Under the pieces are notes generated by a model that was not told the DNA's origin, made no database searches, and was given only the letters and a program-made list of their open reading frames with translations. The translations under genes and the position numbers were made by a program. A stretch of DNA of 64,000 nucleotides from a virus: positions 124,001 to 188,000 of IMG/VR virus record IMGVR_UViG_3300042558_003926. One strand, 5' to 3'. Each line of letters starts with the position of its first letter. Position 1 is the first letter of the stretch. Of the stretch, positions 42,241 to 50,060 are shown in pieces.

Positions 42241-42241
42241 G

Positions 42242-42772
42242 ATGGAGGAGAAAGACAAACAAACAAAAAATAGACCATGTAATCCCGATCACAATGGGGA
42301 ATGCCTGGTGTGTGATTGCTGGCTAGATAACTGCGCATACGACAGATATCTAAATAAGGACTATAAGTGGGAAACGGAAGAAGAATTGAACAAGATGTTC
42401 GGAGAAGATAAGCAGGACGACGACCTATACAATGGGGTTTCTGAAACACCCCACAAATGGGTGGTTGTTAAAATAGAAAAGGACGGTAATGTGTATTACA
42501 AAGTCTACGGATCGTGGATGGGCGGATATTTGGATGGAGACAGATGGAAAATGAATAGCGGGATTTCTTCTATCCAGGAAGATGAGAAGGCATTTTTCTT
42601 CTCCGGCCTATCTGGATCTAAATACCTGTGTCTTAAAGGACATTATGGTATAGCATCGGCCTACACAGAGTCGGTATTGGAAAACGTAATCTCCAATTCA
42701 CATAAGGTGGATGCCAAAATGGAGATAATGGATGCTGAGACCAATTGGATGGAATTATTTAGTAAGAAATAA
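42242..42772 (+). CDS. Unknown protein with cysteine-rich N-terminus, 176 aa
   Basis: The first 40 residues have a cysteine cluster (RPCNPDHNGECLVCDCWLDNCAYDR) that could bind zinc. The rest looks like a compact beta-rich domain (VVVKIEKDGNVYYKVYGSW) and a helical end. No family recognised. Confidence 0.7.
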   Translation: MEEKDKQTKNRPCNPDHNGECLVCDCWLDNCAYDRYLNKDYKWETEEELNKMFGEDKQDDDLYNGVSETPHKWVVVKIEKDGNVYYKVYGSWMGGYLDGDRWKMNSGISSIQEDEKAFFFSGLSGSKYLCLKGHYGIASAYTESVLENVISNSHKVDAKMEIMDAETNWMELFSKK

Positions 42773-42802
42773 AGAATCTAAAAACTTAAATTAATAATAA
42801 AA

Positions 42803-42964
42803 ATGAGCAAAGAAGAAGCAAAGGACCAACTTATAGATTTATTGATGGGACAAGTCGCTGACTTAAGTATGATGTCTAAGATTGAATTAGGGAACGATGT
42901 GATCGAAGAAATTAATAGACTAAGATCGATAATTAACGAAGAAAAGAAAATTAAAGATGAATAG
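42803..42964 (+). CDS. Unknown small helical protein, 53 aa
   Basis: The ORF begins MSKEEAKDQLIDLLMGQVAD and overlaps the next gene by eight bases. Charged and helical; no family recognised. Confidence 0.58.
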   Translation: MSKEEAKDQLIDLLMGQVADLSMMSKIELGNDVIEEINRLRSIINEEKKIKDE

Positions 42965-43208
42965 TCCCAGGAAAAGAGTCCTTTTCGTTTCGATAGTATT
43001 CTCAATCATATTTATCCCTCTTGCCTTTATGTTAATCCAGGAGAAGTCGTGCGATGAACACGTGGTTCTGGAGGATGGTACCGAATACGACTGCACCAGA
43101 GTCCTTTCTTATGTAAACGGGATGAGTACAATAAACACATGCGAGGGAGAAAGAATAAATGTTCCCACACATAGAATTAAGAGAGTAACAAAAATAAAAA
43201 ACCGATAG
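42957..43208 (+). CDS. Small membrane-anchored protein with periplasmic cysteines, 83 aa
   Basis: A transmembrane helix (VLFVSIVFSIIFIPLAFML) is followed by an external domain with three cysteines (SCDEHVV; DCTRVL; TCEGER) that could form a disulfide in the periplasm. Function unknown. Confidence 0.68.
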   Translation: MNSPRKRVLFVSIVFSIIFIPLAFMLIQEKSCDEHVVLEDGTEYDCTRVLSYVNGMSTINTCEGERINVPTHRIKRVTKIKNR

Positions 43209-43210
43209 TT

Positions 43211-43483
43211 ATGGCAATAAGTCCAAACATGCTAAGTAGTCAATTTATGAAGGAAGTTGATCACTATGAAAAACTAATAGACCAGATTTTAATAGAGAAG
43301 ACCCTTTCACCGGGATCTTCCATATCTCTGGATGTACCAACTTCTATGACACATCAGCATTTTAAAATCATCAGAGAAAGATACATGTCCGCTGGATGGT
43401 GCAATGTCATCTGGCATTCAGATCAAAGAGATGGTGATTACTTATCTTTTATTATGACGAATAAGTCAGCGAAGAACAATTGA
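43211..43483 (+). CDS. Unknown protein, 90 aa
   Basis: I do not recognise it. It has a helical N-terminus and a C-terminal mixed domain (HQHFKIIRERYMSAGWCNVIWH). It ends two bases before the next likely start. Confidence 0.66.
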   Translation: MAISPNMLSSQFMKEVDHYEKLIDQILIEKTLSPGSSISLDVPTSMTHQHFKIIRERYMSAGWCNVIWHSDQRDGDYLSFIMTNKSAKNN

Positions 43484-43485
43484 TA

Positions 43486-43803
43486 ATGGAAGATTGGTTA
43501 CTAAATTGGACTGCATTTGTTACACGAAATACACATGCAGTAATGGACGGGATATCACATGATGATGGTCCTGAGTGGTACGATAAGATGTGGGAGTCTT
43601 GGAAGAGAAATTCAGATCATGGACAGAAGTTAAATGAGATACGCTACCGGGACATAGATCCGGATTCTGGTGACATTTCATCTGATAAGATCATATGCAC
43701 ATGCCACGGCGTTTCTATAACTAATTGGGTTTATGGTGCGATTAGTACCAAGTCAATAGAATTAGATGACCCAAATAGGGAAATCTATATAAAAGAAAAT
43801 TAA
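43486..43803 (+). CDS. Unknown protein, 105 aa
   Basis: The start is taken at ATG 43486 (TTG 43480 is the alternative). The protein is rich in Asp, Trp and Ser (MEDWLLNWTAFVTRNTHAVM; GPEWYDKMWESWKRN) and has two cysteines in CTCHG. No family recognised. Confidence 0.66.
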   Translation: MEDWLLNWTAFVTRNTHAVMDGISHDDGPEWYDKMWESWKRNSDHGQKLNEIRYRDIDPDSGDISSDKIICTCHGVSITNWVYGAISTKSIELDDPNREIYIKEN

Positions 43804-43828
43804 AGAGTAACAATTAAAAACAAATAAG

Positions 43829-44224
43829 ATGAATGAGTACAGAGAGGAAGAGAGATTCTTCAAAAGAATGGTTTATTGGGTGATTGGTTTAGTAATCGTC
43901 CTATCAGTCGGTGGATTTGTAATCCACAAATTTAGAGAGGCAACACGGGTTGATACTGCTGTTCAGAACTACGAGGAGTATCAGGAGATCTACAACACTT
44001 GTGTTAAGATCAATATGGATATCTGCAACATGAAAGATGTCCCAGAAACAGATCCTATGTTTAGCCAGTTTAGTAAAGCACAAAGAATCCTGACTTTAAG
44101 AACAAACCTTAACCGATGGATCGAGGAATATAATGCTAAGTCAAAGATGTGGGGCAGAGCATTATGGAAGTCAAATAGTTTACCATATCAATTAAGTAAC
44201 CAAGAGTTTAATTGTAACAATTAA
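43829..44224 (+). CDS. Single-pass membrane protein, 131 aa
   Basis: An N-terminal cytoplasmic segment is followed by one transmembrane helix (MVYWVIGLVIVLSVGGFVIH) and a helical periplasmic domain with several cysteines. It lies four bases before the lipoprotein gene, so they may work together at the envelope. Confidence 0.72.
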   Translation: MNEYREEERFFKRMVYWVIGLVIVLSVGGFVIHKFREATRVDTAVQNYEEYQEIYNTCVKINMDICNMKDVPETDPMFSQFSKAQRILTLRTNLNRWIEEYNAKSKMWGRALWKSNSLPYQLSNQEFNCNN

Positions 44225-44228
44225 GAAA

Positions 44229-44801
44229 ATGAAAAAATTATTAGCAATTTTAGTATTGATGTTTGCGATAACATCATGTGACCGAGAATTAGAAAATACT
44301 TCTGCTTTAGACGAGCAAAAGAAAACTGAAGCAAACCAAAGAGATCTGAATGCGATCCAGCCCGCACCAAAAATTTCATGGTCATTAGAAAGGGATAACC
44401 TAATCAAAAGATTTAAGTTGCAAAACGATAGATCGATTTCTTTCTATATGTATGTATTCGTAGAAGGTGTGGGGGAGCCTATTGGCTATTACCAAGTTAA
44501 TAAGGTATCTTCAGTAAATTCTCAACTTACTAATACTGAGCAAATTGTAACTTATACATCTCCACATTCTGGTGATGGTTGGGGTCAACATGTGTTACCA
44601 AGTCCTGCTGAAGATGGTTCTTATGGTACTAACGGAGATGCTGTTTTTGGGTTTACTCCAGAAGATATTTACATCGAACACAACATGCACTACATGGTTT
44701 CTACAGTTCCTTTATCATTCACCAAACCTGTGAATAGATTAACTATCATTAATGTTGAGACGGAGAAACAGTTGAAAGATATAATGGCTAAAATTAGATA
44801 G
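44229..44801 (+). CDS. Predicted lipoprotein, 190 aa
   Basis: The signal peptide MKKLLAILVLMFAITSC ends in a lipobox (ITSC), so the mature protein is predicted to be anchored by a lipidated cysteine. The mature domain is beta-rich (FYMYVFVEGVGEPIGYYQVN; QIVTYTSPHSGDGWGQHVL). Phages often use surface lipoproteins for superinfection exclusion, but no such family is recognised here. It is preceded by a membrane-protein gene and followed by tRNA-Lys. Confidence 0.78.
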   Translation: MKKLLAILVLMFAITSCDRELENTSALDEQKKTEANQRDLNAIQPAPKISWSLERDNLIKRFKLQNDRSISFYMYVFVEGVGEPIGYYQVNKVSSVNSQLTNTEQIVTYTSPHSGDGWGQHVLPSPAEDGSYGTNGDAVFGFTPEDIYIEHNMHYMVSTVPLSFTKPVNRLTIINVETEKQLKDIMAKIR

Positions 44802-44810
44802 CATTGGATT

Positions 44811-44881
44811 AGTCAGGTGGCTTAGTGGTAAAGCCCGACCTTTTAAGTCGGAGTACGTAGGTTCGATTCCTGCCCTGACTA
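44811..44881 (+). tRNA. tRNA-Lys (anticodon TTT)
   Basis: Acceptor arms AGTCAGG and CCTGACT pair fully. The anticodon arm is CCGAC-CTTTTAA-GTCGG with anticodon TTT. The T-arm is GTAGG-TTCGATT-CCTGC. Discriminator is A at 44881; CCA is not encoded (CTA follows). It reads AAA and AAG; lysine AAA/AAG codons are very common in this AT-rich genome. Confidence 0.95.
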
Positions 44882-44894
44882 CTAAAAACAAAAT

Positions 44895-45494
44895 ATGAAT
44901 AAACTTGAATTAACTGACGAGCAACTTTGGATAGTACAGAAGGCTTTAGATTTCTACTCTAGAGTGGGTATAGGTCAATTCTGGACAATCAAGGAGCATC
45001 CAACTTTTGAGAATCATCTAATAGATGAATTTACGCCAAAGAGGGGGATTCCACTAGAAGTCGGGGACAAGACAGTTAGAGGCGAAGTTGTTGAGATTGG
45101 CAAGAAATGGGTAAAAACCAAGGGATCCTGGGGTGAGGGAGAAGAGATTAAAAAATGGACTGATGTTGATAAGATAAGAAGATCGCCAGATTATCGTAGA
45201 TATCATGAAGTTAGAGAATCCGTAGATGCTTCCCTGATTCAACCCCGAAACATGCTGATCAACGATCCGCTCATGTCTAAACATGGATCGTGGGGAATAC
45301 ACAACAAGTCGGTCGACGATTCATGTAGGATAGCCTTTGATATAATCCAAGTAATCCGACACGAGAGATGGAAACTAAATCCAGAAAGGTCTCAAGCAAC
45401 AGTGGATTCACACATACACTTTACCCACTCTAAAGATGGATCTTCTAATAAGATCAAATGCCAACTTAATATCGAAGACGATGAAAACAATTAA
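44895..45494 (+). CDS. Unknown phage protein, 199 aa
   Basis: The start (LTDEQLWIVQKALDFYSRVGIGQFWTI) resembles a domain seen in many phage proteins of unknown role. The middle has a small beta-rich insert (GDKTVRGEVVEIGKKWVKTKG). It starts 13 bases after the tRNA and overlaps the next gene by 14 bases. Confidence 0.74.
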   Translation: MNKLELTDEQLWIVQKALDFYSRVGIGQFWTIKEHPTFENHLIDEFTPKRGIPLEVGDKTVRGEVVEIGKKWVKTKGSWGEGEEIKKWTDVDKIRRSPDYRRYHEVRESVDASLIQPRNMLINDPLMSKHGSWGIHNKSVDDSCRIAFDIIQVIRHERWKLNPERSQATVDSHIHFTHSKDGSSNKIKCQLNIEDDENN

Positions 45495-45720
45495 AATAAG
45501 ATTTGTAAAAAGAACCAGCGATTATCTTATCCAAAGAAAAACGTGGCTAGGTAGATGGAAATATATTGGATATACCGTTGATATGGGGTATGGGGGTTAC
45601 TATCAACTTTATTGTAAAGACACTAAGAATGAATTACTTGAGGAAGTTTTGGATAGACATTATCAGGTATGTAGAAAACACGTTGAAATTGTAGAATATC
45701 CCGGGATAAAAATTTATTAG
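45481..45720 (+). CDS. Unknown small basic protein, 79 aa
   Basis: The start is taken at ATG 45481 (MKTIKIRFVKRTSDYLIQRK). It is a basic protein with many aromatic residues (YGGYYQLYCKD). It overlaps the previous gene. No family recognised. Confidence 0.68.
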   Translation: MKTIKIRFVKRTSDYLIQRKTWLGRWKYIGYTVDMGYGGYYQLYCKDTKNELLEEVLDRHYQVCRKHVEIVEYPGIKIY

Positions 45721-45723
45721 TAT

Positions 45724-45942
45724 ATGGAAGACACAAATAGGGAGATAGATTTTAAAAGAGTTTCTAAATCCATATCGGATCACATGTCGAATCTAAAATA
45801 CGATAATGGGGATTTATCTGATATTGGAAATGAAATAGGATTTTCTATAGGTCAGTCATTAAAGAATATGAGTCAGGACGAGATCGACGATTTTATATCC
45901 GGATTTAAACATGGAGTTAGTCTAACAAACGGAACACACTAA
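45724..45942 (+). CDS. Unknown small acidic protein, 72 aa
   Basis: An acidic protein, helical at both ends (MEDTNREIDFKRVSKSISDH; SLKNMSQDEIDDFISGF). No family recognised. It lies three bases after its neighbour. Confidence 0.64.
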   Translation: MEDTNREIDFKRVSKSISDHMSNLKYDNGDLSDIGNEIGFSIGQSLKNMSQDEIDDFISGFKHGVSLTNGTH

Positions 45943-45952
45943 AATATAAATT

Positions 45953-46504
45953 ATGGTAAGAGAAGAATTAACAAAGGAAGAGATCTTAGAGATCGAAAGA
46001 TTAACCGGAGGAAAAATAGGAACTCACACGTTCGGACCGAATAACGAGCATGTGTTGGAAAACTCATTTTTATCACCAGATGGAACTTATATCGGTAACA
46101 TAGACAATGCCAAATGGTACGTCAATAACCAAATGATGGTTGATGAGGAATATCCTCATGGTGTTGCCGCAGTCATCACCAAGGAGACTTATGGAACTGA
46201 TGCTCCAGTAATCGAGGGGATGTATGGATACACCCATAGAGGTGGTAATCTTTTTAGAATCGGGGATAGGTTGTTTGATGAATCTTACAAACCAAAGAAG
46301 GAAGATTACGAGGAGAGCCAATGGAATGAATGGGAGTTAAAATTTGCCCAGTCATATGACGAGGGTGATGAGCTTGATAAGAAATGGATGGACGAGTCTG
46401 GAATATCCCACGTTATTCCATTCAAGTTAAGAGGCAGCAAAACCATAGAAAATATGAGAGAGGCATTTGTTGCTGCAAAAAATATGTCTAACTATTTAAG
46501 TTAA
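45953..46504 (+). CDS. Unknown protein, 183 aa
   Basis: I do not recognise it. It has an N-terminal helix (REELTKEEILEIERLTGGKI) and a mixed, acidic core with many Gly and Tyr residues. It ends five bases before the next gene. Confidence 0.7.
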   Translation: MVREELTKEEILEIERLTGGKIGTHTFGPNNEHVLENSFLSPDGTYIGNIDNAKWYVNNQMMVDEEYPHGVAAVITKETYGTDAPVIEGMYGYTHRGGNLFRIGDRLFDESYKPKKEDYEESQWNEWELKFAQSYDEGDELDKKWMDESGISHVIPFKLRGSKTIENMREAFVAAKNMSNYLS

Positions 46505-46509
46505 TAACC

Positions 46510-47421
46510 ATGGCTCAAAGTATATTAGAAACAGCTTATAATAATAAAATCCGAAACATGGTTGGATCTCTTCCTTATCTGGAATTTGGATTCCCCTATA
46601 TGGAATCCTTCGAGCCTTACCATAATTTATCTGAGGAAAGAATTATGCAAGCCCACGTCAGGCATTTCAATTTGGAAAGATACCAAGTATCGTCCACTAT
46701 AGCTATAGAAACCGTAAATTCTTTAAAACATTTTCATGGCGTAGATGCGGGAGAGACGATCAAGGAGGTATTATTTAATGAGTTTAAAAGATTAAAGGAG
46801 AAGAATTTATATAAGATTTATGTGGAGAATTCTACCAACGAGCTTAAACCATCTGATACCAAACTAGGTTCTTGGATTAAACGAAATTTATTTAAGACCA
46901 AGAGTTTTCCCCATTATATAGACAATGATCCTACTCGATTGCTTTCAATCATAAGGGAAGCTTCATATAAAATAGCAGAATCATGCAAATTCGGTCCAGG
47001 AGATTTCGTAATCGGTTCTCCCTCTGTGGTTTCAATCATAAAAGCACACCCCCTATTTAGACCAACGATGTCAGAATATGAAGGATCGATAGAGAAGGAG
47101 GGATGTTTTGATGCAATTATCCCTATTGATGTCTACATAAACCCTGCACTTTCTTGGGACGACACTAAAATAATTGTTGGTAGATCGAATAATGCTAATT
47201 TAGAAAATGGATTCTTTGTTATTAGCGCTGAGGACTATCCCACATTGGAGACGATAGCTACTGTATCACCAACGGGGGAAAAAATTACAAGAGCGGTGGA
47301 TCATATTTCCATAGGGAAGCTTTCCCCTGAAAATTCACACAAGAGATTAATCAGCATCCAAATTGATCTAGGAAAGAAACCTTTGTGGAGAAGAATTCTA
47401 GAATTACTTGGAGCTAGATAG
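46510..47421 (+). CDS. Unknown protein, possibly capsid-protein-like (gp23/gp24-like) fold, 303 aa
   Basis: The C-terminal half has the order seen in T4-type major head proteins: FVIGSPSVVSIIKAHPLF, then a beta segment IPIDVYINPALSWDDTKIIVGR, and FFVISAEDYPTLETIATVS. That is reminiscent of gp23 strands near the C-terminus, but the N-terminal arm and other parts do not obviously match. A host-derived or unrelated protein is also possible. Structure prediction would test this. Confidence 0.6.
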   Translation: MAQSILETAYNNKIRNMVGSLPYLEFGFPYMESFEPYHNLSEERIMQAHVRHFNLERYQVSSTIAIETVNSLKHFHGVDAGETIKEVLFNEFKRLKEKNLYKIYVENSTNELKPSDTKLGSWIKRNLFKTKSFPHYIDNDPTRLLSIIREASYKIAESCKFGPGDFVIGSPSVVSIIKAHPLFRPTMSEYEGSIEKEGCFDAIIPIDVYINPALSWDDTKIIVGRSNNANLENGFFVISAEDYPTLETIATVSPTGEKITRAVDHISIGKLSPENSHKRLISIQIDLGKKPLWRRILELLGAR

Positions 47422-47431
47422 GATTAATATT

Positions 47432-47671
47432 ATGGAGGAGAAAAAAGAAATCATAGTTAAGTGCGTGGACAACTGTTCATGTCTTTCTGTTGATAAAGAC
47501 ATAACAGGAGATACGACTGATTATTATGTTACATTGTACAGAAGTTATTCAGGGAAGAGTTTTTGGTTTAGATTAAGGGATGCCTGGATGATATTGACGG
47601 GAAAGGACATAAGTACCTGGGATATGGTGCTAACGGAGGAAGAGTTTAACAGATTAAGAAATTTCGAATGA
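47432..47671 (+). CDS. Unknown small protein, 79 aa
   Basis: The start is taken at MEEKKEIIVKCVDNCSCLSV (47432). The protein has a beta-like N-terminal half with cysteines, then aromatic residues (SFWFRLRDAWMILTG). It overlaps the next gene by four bases. Confidence 0.66.
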   Translation: MEEKKEIIVKCVDNCSCLSVDKDITGDTTDYYVTLYRSYSGKSFWFRLRDAWMILTGKDISTWDMVLTEEEFNRLRNFE

Positions 47672-48012
47672 GCAAATTAATTTATCTAGCATCACCTTAT
47701 TCACATCCAGAGGATAGCGTAAGACGTGAGAACTATCTCATAGTAACTAAGATCGCAGCTGATTTAGTTTATAGAGGCTATGTTGCAATATCACCAATAA
47801 CATATGGACACATGCTACTAGAGCATGCAAAGATGCCAACTGATTGGGAATTTTGGGAAAATTTCTGCATTACTCTTCTGGAGAAATGCGAGAAGATTAT
47901 AGTTTGCAACAACATGGTGGGATGGGATAAATCCCGAGGTGTTTCAGCTGAGATCGAGTTCGCAAAAAACAACGGGATAGAAATTGAATATCTAGTTAAA
48001 CCTAAGACATAG
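47668..48012 (+). CDS. Nucleoside 2-deoxyribosyltransferase-like protein (DUF1937/DUF4406-like)
   Basis: LIYLASPYSHPEDSVRRENY and the later CEKIIVCNNMVGWDKSRGVSAEIEFAKNNG match the N-deoxyribosyltransferase-like fold (first strand with SPY, then the W-x-x-S-x-G-x-x-x-E motif). Related enzymes cleave or transfer the base of a deoxynucleoside or nucleotide. It is 114 residues, typical for the group. Role in salvage is inferred. Confidence 0.78.
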   Translation: MSKLIYLASPYSHPEDSVRRENYLIVTKIAADLVYRGYVAISPITYGHMLLEHAKMPTDWEFWENFCITLLEKCEKIIVCNNMVGWDKSRGVSAEIEFAKNNGIEIEYLVKPKT

Positions 48013-48015
48013 ATT

Positions 48016-48723
48016 ATGGATGGTAGATTTACATGGTGCGGACATGAATGGATAACATCAGAGAGATGGGGATTGATCCATCAGGATAAGCCATATTGCT
48101 GGTACGACAACTCCGCGATTCATATGAATACGGACAAATCAATAATTTTAAAGACGCATAAGAATCCGAGATATTTTGATAATCTAAAAATATCATCTCC
48201 GGTAGGTATAGGACTGATATCATGCACAACTAAATTCGGTCACGGTAGATTTTCTCTAGAAGCAAAGATGCCATCCGGACCTAACCTATGGCCAGCATTT
48301 TGGATGTGGAGCTGGGATTCATGGCCTCCGGAAATAGATGTATTTGAAGGATACACTAACTCTAAAGGAAGCTACTTTAAACCTAGATTTCCTGAGATTC
48401 TTGGGTTCTGGAATATCCAGAGTAACGTTCATTACAAGAAAGAAGGAGATAATAAGATGCTGGGAGCAAAGAACCACTGGCTGGGAACGAAAAGTCCAGA
48501 TAAGCTATTTATGGAATATGCTGTGGAGTGGAGACCTGACAGAATAGATTTCTTTTGGAATGGTAAAAAGATCAGAACGGTAAAAGACAGAACTATTCTG
48601 GATCAGTTGAATTCCACAACGATGAACGTGATAATAAATAACAGCATCACAGCAGAGGCAGATCTGGAAAATCCTCCTTACTCTGAATTTACTGTTAGAA
48701 ATTTTAGCTACTACAAATTATAG
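48016..48723 (+). CDS. Glycoside hydrolase family 16 enzyme
   Basis: This 235-residue protein has the family signature WPPEIDVFEGYTN: the catalytic nucleophile E106, D108 and acid/base E111 (ExDxxE). The surrounding beta-sandwich strands are present (ISCTTKFGHGRFSLEAKMPSG; NLWPAFWMWSW; FMEYAVEWRPDRIDFFWNGK). GH16 enzymes cut beta-glucans, agar or carrageenan-type polymers. There is no signal peptide, so it may be a virion depolymerase or be released at lysis. The substrate is not predictable. Confidence 0.9.
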   Translation: MDGRFTWCGHEWITSERWGLIHQDKPYCWYDNSAIHMNTDKSIILKTHKNPRYFDNLKISSPVGIGLISCTTKFGHGRFSLEAKMPSGPNLWPAFWMWSWDSWPPEIDVFEGYTNSKGSYFKPRFPEILGFWNIQSNVHYKKEGDNKMLGAKNHWLGTKSPDKLFMEYAVEWRPDRIDFFWNGKKIRTVKDRTILDQLNSTTMNVIINNSITAEADLENPPYSEFTVRNFSYYKL

Positions 48724-48725
48724 AA

Positions 48726-48941
48726 ATGGAAAAAGAAAACAATAACCATAGGAAGATAACTTGGGAATGTGAGCTTTGTAATTCAGTTCAGACTTCATAT
48801 TCTAATAAAAGATGGGATATGGACATTTGTGAATGTGGTAATTCAGGATACGATTTAGAGGAATGGTACTCAAGAACAATGGGAAAAATTAAAATAATCT
48901 CAGAGGAAAAAATAGATGCGACAATCAGGGAGAACAACTAG
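48726..48941 (+). CDS. Small zinc-ribbon-like protein, 71 aa
   Basis: Two cysteine pairs, WECELCNS and DICECGNS, fit a zinc ribbon. The remainder is charged. It begins two bases after the GH16 gene and overlaps the next gene by 26 bases. Confidence 0.68.
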   Translation: MEKENNNHRKITWECELCNSVQTSYSNKRWDMDICECGNSGYDLEEWYSRTMGKIKIISEEKIDATIRENN

Positions 48942-49206
48942 GATAGCAAATTTTGTTGTTGATCAGCTATACACCTGCGGAAAGTGTATAGCGACAGACC
49001 ATGTCGCATATGATTTACGAGGAGATTCTTTCCGAATGTTAACTCACCTAATAGATAAAGTAAAAGAGCAAATTAGAATTAACTCAAACGGAAGATTGCA
49101 GTGCAATCACAGAATAGTTAGACTTGAAGGAACCGGTATTCCTGTTGTTTATTTTGAGCTAATACATGTTGGCGAGGACAATCTAGAATTCATTCAGATT
49201 AGATAG
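48916..49206 (+). CDS. Unknown protein, 96 aa
   Basis: SGRTTRIANFVVDQL near the start looks like a loop-helix similar to a P-loop, but key residues of Walker A (GxxxxGKT) are missing. The end is beta-rich (IPVVYFELIHVGEDNLEFIQI). Function unknown. Confidence 0.64.
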   Translation: MRQSGRTTRIANFVVDQLYTCGKCIATDHVAYDLRGDSFRMLTHLIDKVKEQIRINSNGRLQCNHRIVRLEGTGIPVVYFELIHVGEDNLEFIQIR

Positions 49207-49240
49207 GGATATTTGTGTTTCCGTAATATCTTATTTTTTG

Positions 49241-49250
49241 GGTATATAGC
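49241..49250 (+). promoter_or_regulatory. GGTATATAGC motif, possible late-type promoter
   Basis: It lies 24 bases before the speD-like ATG at 49275, after a T-rich tract, the same layout as at 34257. Confidence 0.38.
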
Positions 49251-49274
49251 ATAAAAATAAGAAGACAGAGGAGA

Positions 49275-49610
49275 ATGAAAGCACAAATGTTTAACCACTC
49301 AGAATGGGTAACAGAGACTAATCCATTTAAATTAAGAAACAAGTACACCGAACTACTCAAAGATAGCGGATTTGGTATACTTAGCTTCGTTGAGTATAAT
49401 TTCGAACCACAAGGATACACAGCTCTCTGGCTTCTTTCTGAAAGCCATTTTGCAATACACACTTTCCCGGAGGAAAATAAATCTTATATAGAACTCTCCT
49501 CCTGCATAGAAAAGCAGTATTTAAAGTTTATGGATCTTAATGACTCCTCACTGGAGGCAGAGGTATCTTCTATTAAGGAAGATCTAGAATCCGTTCAATT
49601 TTCTAAGTAA
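49275..49610 (+). CDS. speD: S-adenosylmethionine decarboxylase-like (SpeD)
   Basis: The 111-residue protein has the prokaryotic AdoMet decarboxylase core: LSESHFAIHTFPE, where E56-S57-H58 marks the self-cleavage site that makes the pyruvoyl cofactor, and SYIELSSC with the catalytic cysteine. Decarboxylated SAM is the aminopropyl donor for spermidine. Polyamines can neutralise packaged DNA. No spermidine synthase is in the window. It follows a promoter-like motif. Confidence 0.85.
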   Translation: MKAQMFNHSEWVTETNPFKLRNKYTELLKDSGFGILSFVEYNFEPQGYTALWLLSESHFAIHTFPEENKSYIELSSCIEKQYLKFMDLNDSSLEAEVSSIKEDLESVQFSK

Positions 49611-49679
49611 TTTTTCTGATATTCAAATCCCTGTGAGAACATTTTTGTGTTCGTAGAATACAATTAGAAAGTATTAAAG

Positions 49680-49835
49680 ATGAGAGGAATAAGAATTATC
49701 TATGATTTCTTTAGATTGTGGATCCTATGGGGAGACAGAAAAGAAGCATGGCAAGATGCTAAAATTAAAAACGACCCACATTTCCAGAATGAAATGAAGA
49801 AATTTGATGAGAACTATTCCGATAAATTGAACTGA
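49680..49835 (+). CDS. Unknown small protein, 51 aa
   Basis: The ORF begins MRGIRIIYDFFRLWILWGDR and ends in a charged tail. The aromatic first half could be amphipathic. It shares a TGATG junction with the next gene. Confidence 0.58.
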   Translation: MRGIRIIYDFFRLWILWGDRKEAWQDAKIKNDPHFQNEMKKFDENYSDKLN

Positions 49836-50050
49836 TGGAAACTAAAGGAAAAAATTATTCGTTGTCGTTTGAATTGAATGACAAGCAGCAAAAAAAGTAT
49901 GATGGGTGGAAATCACACATTAAAGCATTATATGGGGAGTATGGATCATTCACTTGGACAATAACCCCTACAGGAATTGGTTTAGGAATTTCCGTTTTTA
50001 GCGAACTTGCAAAAGTTGAATTAGATTTAACCGACGTTGATAGCTGGTAA
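49835..50050 (+). CDS. Unknown small protein, 71 aa
   Basis: A compact alpha/beta-like protein (SLSFELNDKQQKKYDGWKSH; FTWTITPTGIGLGISVF). It ends ten bases before thyA. No family recognised. Confidence 0.64.
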   Translation: METKGKNYSLSFELNDKQQKKYDGWKSHIKALYGEYGSFTWTITPTGIGLGISVFSELAKVELDLTDVDSW

Positions 50051-50060
50051 AAATAAAAGT

